Part shown: piece after piece, positions 59,465-64,000 of the stretch
Layout of the letters: every line of letters starts with the position of its first letter
Numbering within the stretch: the first letter of the stretch is position 1
Source: JAVJSD01 sp040219575
GTDB lineage: Bacteria > Planctomycetota > Planctomycetia > Pirellulales > Pirellulaceae
Length of the DNA stretch: 64,000 nt
Direction of reading: 5' to 3'
Assembly (NCBI GenBank): GCA_040219575.1
Contig: JAVJSD010000112.1
Location: 1 to 64,000 of the forward strand
Made by a program: the position numbers and the translations under genes
The notes under the pieces: model-generated
Told to the model about the DNA's origin: nothing
The model's input: the letters and a program-made list of their open reading frames with translations, nothing else
The model's database searches: none

Positions 59465-62002
59465 TTACTTCGTTTGGAATGCCTCGTTCGAAGTGAGCGC
59501 CAGGATGGCGGCTCGCAACGTGTCGCCGTGGTCCGCCATCTCGGCGACGACCTGCTCCACCGTGCCGCGATCCTGCGTCGTCGCGGGGCGGCCGAGCGCG
59601 TAAACGAACAGCTTCTCCACCAGGCCGCGGCGGAAGCGGTCCTGCTGTTTCAAGAGCTGGGCCTTGAACTGCTCGAAATTCTCGAACGTCTGGCCGTTGG
59701 GCAACTTGCCGCTGGCGTCGATCGGCGGCGTGTTCGCGCCGCGGAAGTCCTCGCCGTTCTGGTGCGTCCGCCAGGTCCCGGTGACGTCGAAGTTCTCCAG
59801 CGCCAGGCCGTAGGCGTCGATGCCGCGATGACAACTGGCGCAGGCCTCGATTTGCTGGTGTTGCAGCAACCGCTGCCGCACGGTCAAGCGCTCGCCTTCG
59901 ATATTGGGCTCGACCTCGCCCACGTTGGGCGGGGGCGGGTCGGGCGGATCGTTGAACAGCACCTCGCGAACGTAAACGCCGCGATTGACCGGCTTGGTGC
60001 GAACGCCGTCGGAACCTCGCAGGTGAATTCCCGCTTGCCCCAACAGTCCGCCGCGCGGCGAGTCGTCGGGCAGTTCGACGCGGCGAAACGCTTCGCCCTC
60101 CACGCCGTCGAGCCCGTAGTATTTCGCCAGCGGTTCGTTGACCGTGACAAAATCGGAATCGAGAAAATTCATCACGCTCAAATCGCGCCGCAGGATCTCT
60201 TCGAAAAACGCCAGCGTCTCGCCGGCCATATGTTCGCGGAGCGCCGGATCGAAGTCGCGGTAGATCTTGCGGTCGGGTGTGAACTCGAGGAATTCCTCCG
60301 TCCTCAGCCACTGCGCCGCGAAGCCTTCGACCATCGCCTGCGACTTCGGATCGTCGAGCATCCGCCCAACCTCGCGCGTCAACACGGCCGCGTCGCTCAA
60401 TCGGCCCGAGGCGGCCAATTCGAACAGCCGTTCGTCAGGCATGCTCGACCAGAGAAAGTACGAGAGCCGCGATGCGAGTTCGTAGTCGTTGAGCGTGCGC
60501 GGCTGCGGGGCGGAGTTCGGCTCGGCGAGATAAAGGAAGGACGACGAGGTCAGCGTGTAGGTGACGCCCAAGCGGATCGCGTCCTCGAAGCTCGCGCCGC
60601 GCTCGAGTTCTCGTTGCACCAGGCCGACGATTCGCTCGACTTCGGCTTTCGTCGCCGGCCGTCGGTAGGCGCGGGGCAAGAAGCGAGAGAAGATCTCACG
60701 GGCGTAGGCCGCGTCTTTCCGCGGGACTTCGCCTTTGCCGAACAGGATTTCATGACTCCGCGGCGGCCACTGCGGGTACAGCGGCCCTTCGATTTCGATC
60801 CAATCGATGAACAGCTTGGGGAGCGACGAGGGATCGAGCAGTACTTCGGCGGGCCGGTTCCGGCCGACCCAGCCTTCGGAGCGCATCCGCGCCTGCAATC
60901 GCAGCGCGGCGGCATGGTCGCCGGCGGTCGACGCCTCCTTGACCGCCTGTTCGAGATCGTTGTATTGCTTCATCCCCACGTGCAACTTGGTTCCCTCGAC
61001 GATGCCCACCTTCATGTACACGCCGCGGGCCTCGTGCAGCGCGTCGAGCGGAAGCGTGACCGAGTAAACTTGCGGGTCGTCGCGCGAGGCGGTGACTTCG
61101 ACCTCCATCAGCCGGCCCTCGCGGCCGTTTTCCCGCTCGACGAACATCCGCACCGGCGCGTCGCGGTCGCCGGGGTCGGCCGAGGCGCGGACGCGGATCG
61201 TGTACATGCCGTTGACGGGAATGATTTGGTCCGTGCCAGGGTACAGCAGCCCGCGTGCAGTGCGCGTGTTGCCCAGCAGCAGGCGGACATCCTGTTCGCC
61301 GCATTCGGTTCCATCGTGACCGCAGACGTAGGAGAACCCACTGCCCGGCTTGGCCATGTCCTCCATCTGAAAGCGAATGCGATGCGTCTTGAACGGGGGC
61401 GGACCGGTGACGATCGCCCTCTCGGCGACGCGCCGCGCCGCCTCGTAGTAATTCTCCAGCAGCGACGGATCGAGCATCAGCGCCGAACCGACCTTGTCGA
61501 ACCCGTCGAACGTCGCGTCCGGCGGCAGCAGTTCGGCCGGATCCTCCCCCGGTAGAAACTCCATCTCCAGCAGATCGCGGAGGGTGTTGGAGAACTCGGT
61601 GCGGTTGAGCCGCCGCATCAACACGCGCCCGCCGGATGCAACAGCCCGTTTTCTCGCGGCGCGGAGTTGCTCGGCGATCCACTGCACGACCTGCCGATGC
61701 GCGGCGGCGTCGGGCCTCGGCCGCTCCGCGGGCGGCATCTCGCCGAGGTTGAGGTTGTCCATCACCTCGATCCAGATCGCCGCTTGATCGGTCGCGTCGA
61801 AGTCGGCCGTCAGCGCATCGAGCCGCAAGTCGGCCTGCTGCTTCTTCGCGCCGTGACAGCCAACGCAGTGCTGCCGGAGAAACGGTTGGATCACCGCTTC
61901 AAAACTGTCGGGCGGGGCGACGGCGTCCTGGGCGAGCGAGGATGACGCCGACGGGCCGACAAGCGCGAGGCACACAAACAGCAGGAGGGAATGTCTGAAC
62001 AT
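59465..62002 (-). CDS. Cytochrome c / DUF1587-DUF1592-DUF1588-DUF1585 exported protein
   Basis: An 845-residue secreted protein. Signal peptide 1 to about 24; heme motif CVGCH at 46-50; then DUF1587 (about 120-185, RRLNRTEFSNTLRDLLEME), a CBM-like region with FRFQMEDMAKPGSGF, DUF1595 and DUF1592 (about 440-620, LNDYELASRLSYFLWSSMPDE), DUF1588 with a second heme-like CASCH at 721-725, and DUF1585 at the C-terminus. It is in the planctomycete/verrucomicrobial cytochrome series that may move electrons in polysaccharide breakdown. ATG 62002 is preferred (signal peptide begins), with 62011 possible. Confidence 0.9.
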   Translation of the reverse strand: MFRHSLLLFVCLALVGPSASSSLAQDAVAPPDSFEAVIQPFLRQHCVGCHGAKKQQADLRLDALTADFDATDQAAIWIEVMDNLNLGEMPPAERPRPDAAAHRQVVQWIAEQLRAARKRAVASGGRVLMRRLNRTEFSNTLRDLLEMEFLPGEDPAELLPPDATFDGFDKVGSALMLDPSLLENYYEAARRVAERAIVTGPPPFKTHRIRFQMEDMAKPGSGFSYVCGHDGTECGEQDVRLLLGNTRTARGLLYPGTDQIIPVNGMYTIRVRASADPGDRDAPVRMFVERENGREGRLMEVEVTASRDDPQVYSVTLPLDALHEARGVYMKVGIVEGTKLHVGMKQYNDLEQAVKEASTAGDHAAALRLQARMRSEGWVGRNRPAEVLLDPSSLPKLFIDWIEIEGPLYPQWPPRSHEILFGKGEVPRKDAAYAREIFSRFLPRAYRRPATKAEVERIVGLVQRELERGASFEDAIRLGVTYTLTSSSFLYLAEPNSAPQPRTLNDYELASRLSYFLWSSMPDERLFELAASGRLSDAAVLTREVGRMLDDPKSQAMVEGFAAQWLRTEEFLEFTPDRKIYRDFDPALREHMAGETLAFFEEILRRDLSVMNFLDSDFVTVNEPLAKYYGLDGVEGEAFRRVELPDDSPRGGLLGQAGIHLRGSDGVRTKPVNRGVYVREVLFNDPPDPPPPNVGEVEPNIEGERLTVRQRLLQHQQIEACASCHRGIDAYGLALENFDVTGTWRTHQNGEDFRGANTPPIDASGKLPNGQTFENFEQFKAQLLKQQDRFRRGLVEKLFVYALGRPATTQDRGTVEQVVAEMADHGDTLRAAILALTSNEAFQTK

Positions 62003-62061
62003 GCATGCCATGGTCCGCCAAAGCCGCCTCCATTGCAAGTTGGGACGGATGTTGCCCGGGT

Positions 62062-63495
62062 CTAGCTGAACAGTTGCTTCAGTGGACGACCGCCCTGGTT
62101 GATAGGGATCGGACGCCCCAGTTTGTCGGGCAACGTCAGGTAGGGATCGACGCCAAGCGCGTGATAGATCGTCGCCGAGAGATCCTCGGGGCTGACGGGA
62201 TTGCGGTCGGGATGCGCGGCGTGGCGATCGGAGCGACCGAAGACGGCGCCGCCGGCGATTCCCGCCCCGGCCAGCAGTGCCGGAAACGACGTACTCCAGT
62301 GACCGCGGCCCCAGGTGCTGTTGGCTTTGGGGGTTCGTCCCATTTCGCCCATCGCCACGACCAGTGTTTCGTCCAGCAAGCCACGATCGTCGAGATCGGC
62401 CAACAGCGCCGAGCACGCCTGATCAAACGTCGGCAGCAGACGCTTCTTCACGTCGTCGCTGTTGCGATGCGAATCCCAACTGTAGCCGTCCACGCAATCG
62501 TAGTGCACCGTCACAAAGCGAACCCCCGCCTCGACCATCCGCCTCGCCATCAGGCAGGATTGGCCGAACAAGTGACGTCCGTAGCGGTCGCGCAGGCCAG
62601 GCTTCTCCAAGCGGATATCGAGCGCGCGGCGCGTGTTGTCCGAGGTGACCAGCGCCATGCAGCGCTGCCGAAAACGGTCGTACACCTGCCCTTGCGAGGC
62701 GGTGAGTCCGCGTCGTTGAGCTTCGAATTGCTCCAGCAGCGACGTGCGGCGGCGCATCACGTCCAGCGAGACGTTGGGCGCCAGTCCTTCCAGTTGAAAG
62801 TTCAACTCGTCATCGGTGCAATCCCGCCAGTACGGGTTGTCGGTCTTATCGCGTCGATCGATGGTAGTCGTCAGCGGATTGTACGCCCGTCCCAGCCAAC
62901 CGGCGTACTCTCCCGGCCGCTGATAGGGGCCTTGCATCTGAATGCGTCCCAGCGAGTTGGGCGTCACCGCGTAACTGGGCATGTCGCGCTGCAGTCCCTC
63001 GGGCGATTGCTGGCTCAAGTACTCAACGACCGAACCCATTGAAGGCCAATCGTTCGGCGTGGCGTTGTGGCCGCCCCCGGTCGGAATCTGCCAGCGACGG
63101 CCGGTCTGGATGTAATGACCGCCGCCGCTGTGATCGTTCGCAGGGTGCGTCATGGTGCGGACGACGCAGTACTTGTCCGACGCGTCAGCCAGTCGCGGCA
63201 GGTGCTCACTGATCAAAAGCCCGGGCGATCGCGAAGCGATCGGCAGAAACGGCCCGCGGATCTCGCTGGGCGCCTCCGGCTTCATGTCGAACGTCTCCAG
63301 TTGGCTCGGACCGCCAAACAGAAACAGAAAGATCACCGACTTGGCTCGGCCGCCGGAGAACGGACCGGCGGCCTGTTCGGCGGCCAAGAGCTTGGGCGCC
63401 GAGAGGCCCAACAGCCCCGCCCCACCGGCTGCGAGCACCTCGCGGCGGGAGATGCCCTCGCAAGTGGAGTGGCGGCGGCCGTGAATGGAAAGCAT
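62062..63495 (-). CDS. DUF1501 family Tat-exported protein
   Basis: A 477-residue DUF1501 protein. Twin-arginine signal SRREVLAAGGAGLLG, then LFLFGGPSQLETFDMKPEAP, VVRTMTHPANDHSGGGHY, HYDCVDGYSWDSHRN, AMGEMGRTPKANS and C-terminal GGRPLKQLF. Compared with the DUF1501 pair at 12-15 kb this is a different branch (GGPSQLE, MGEMGRTP). AAGGAG lies about 8 bases upstream of ATG 63495. It is 59 bp upstream of the DUF1592-type gene and probably the first gene of its operon. Confidence 0.9.
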   Translation of the reverse strand: MLSIHGRRHSTCEGISRREVLAAGGAGLLGLSAPKLLAAEQAAGPFSGGRAKSVIFLFLFGGPSQLETFDMKPEAPSEIRGPFLPIASRSPGLLISEHLPRLADASDKYCVVRTMTHPANDHSGGGHYIQTGRRWQIPTGGGHNATPNDWPSMGSVVEYLSQQSPEGLQRDMPSYAVTPNSLGRIQMQGPYQRPGEYAGWLGRAYNPLTTTIDRRDKTDNPYWRDCTDDELNFQLEGLAPNVSLDVMRRRTSLLEQFEAQRRGLTASQGQVYDRFRQRCMALVTSDNTRRALDIRLEKPGLRDRYGRHLFGQSCLMARRMVEAGVRFVTVHYDCVDGYSWDSHRNSDDVKKRLLPTFDQACSALLADLDDRGLLDETLVVAMGEMGRTPKANSTWGRGHWSTSFPALLAGAGIAGGAVFGRSDRHAAHPDRNPVSPEDLSATIYHALGVDPYLTLPDKLGRPIPINQGGRPLKQLFS

Positions 63496-63760
63496 GGTCG
63501 GTTCTCCTTGATGTCGCGCCGATGCCGCCGGATCGGACGCCGCAATGACGAGAGAAGCGAACACCGGCACACATCAAACTTTGCTGATGCGTGGTTTATA
63601 ACGGTCCACCAGAAGGCGTGCAACGCCGACCCGGCCCCCAGTACTGGGAAGCCTTCGCGGTGCAAGGCGAGAGATTCGTGCGCCGCGCCGCGGCAATCCT
63701 ACAAGCACTCCAAAGTAGCGAAATGCCGCGAATGCCTGCCGGGGACGATCACCGCCCACT

Positions 63761-64000
63761 TCATCGCTTGGCGATGGGGACCGGTGCGAGGCGGCGGCTG
63801 CTCGCCAGGGCGGCCAGCGCCAGACAAGTCAATCCGACAAGCGAAGCGGCCACGAGCGCCAGTAGCTGTCCGCCGCCCAACAGCGATTCGACCGAAGCGA
63901 CGATCCGCTGCTGAAAGCCGGAGACGGCGACGTTCACGCCTCCCAACGACGCCAAGCGGTCGCCCTCGTCGGCGAGGATTCGTCCCCAGCCCGTGCTCTC
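63761..64000 (-). CDS. C-terminal fragment of a membrane protein (truncated by window end)
   Basis: An open frame of 79 codons runs from the window edge to the stop at 63761. It has a charged segment (GRILADEGDRLASLGG), an amphipathic stretch and one hydrophobic helix (about LLALVAASLVGLTCLALAAL) followed by SSRRLAPVPIAKR. The 5' part lies outside, so neither family nor start can be given. A single C-terminal TM helix with a short basic tail suggests a membrane-anchored protein. The 265 bp between it and the DUF1501 start show no gene. Confidence 0.5.
   Translation of the reverse strand, partial: ESTGWGRILADEGDRLASLGGVNVAVSGFQQRIVASVESLLGGGQLLALVAASLVGLTCLALAALASSRRLAPVPIAKR

Noticed and set aside
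1..64000. tRNA or rRNA genes, transposases, integrases or prophage genes
   Set aside because: None was recognised on either strand by eye; repeats are short palindromes only.

Overview
The window is high-G+C chromosomal DNA of a flagellated planctomycete (Planctomycetota, probably Planctomycetia/Pirellulales-like). This rests on gene content: three DUF1501 proteins, one DUF1549/DUF1553 cytochrome-type protein, a DUF1592-family cytochrome-type protein, a DUF1552 protein, DUF1080 and Gfo/Idh proteins with Tat signals, HEAT-repeat proteins, and many small palindromic intergenic repeats. No rRNA, tRNA, CRISPR array, transposase or phage gene was seen.

Layout. 1-8.1 kb: a heptanucleotide satellite, an MFS transporter, a B12-type radical SAM protein, a 546-bp nested palindrome, then a sugar-catabolism group (Gfo/Idh oxidoreductase, DUF1080 lipoprotein, exported TIM-barrel isomerase-like protein). 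8.1-11.9 kb: a minus-strand operon of [2Fe-2S] ferredoxin, TrkA and TrkH for K+ uptake. 12-19.5 kb: two tandem DUF1501 proteins, a LarA-like protein and a cytochrome c/DUF1549/DUF1553 protein. 20-27 kb: cytochrome P450, an LptF/LptG-type permease, a PLP aminotransferase, a ComF-like phosphoribosyltransferase, DUF502 and hemC.

27.4-45.4 kb is a flagellar block on the plus strand: flgF, flgG, flgA, flgH, flgI, rod-binding flgJ, a flgN-like chaperone, flgK, flgL, fliW, csrA and flagellin. It builds the distal rod, P and L rings, hook-filament junction and filament, and carries the FliW-CsrA switch that normally couples flagellin export to its translation. A sigma28-like promoter and a long GGA-rich leader precede flagellin, and a strong intrinsic terminator follows it. 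Three sigma54-like elements lie before flgF, flgG and flgA. The most unusual feature is size: FlgL (1126 aa) and flagellin (1671 aa) are each over three times the usual length, and their inserts are built from what looks like the same ~100-residue beta-rich repeat module.

45.5-56.9 kb: a SAM methyltransferase with a PqqD-like tail convergent to flagellin, a membrane HEAT-repeat protein, a lipoate ligase, a secreted esterase, a HEAT-repeat lipoprotein, two exported proteins of unknown function, TerC and a DEAD-box helicase. 57-63.5 kb: a minus-strand four-gene cluster, DUF1501 > DUF1592-type cytochrome c > DUF1552 > SUMF1-domain protein, the last pair overlapping by 8 bp. The window ends inside a further minus-strand gene of which only the C-terminus is visible.

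Most intergenic gaps above 100 bp carry members of recurring inverted-repeat families. All function calls come from reading the translated sequence; no database search was run.
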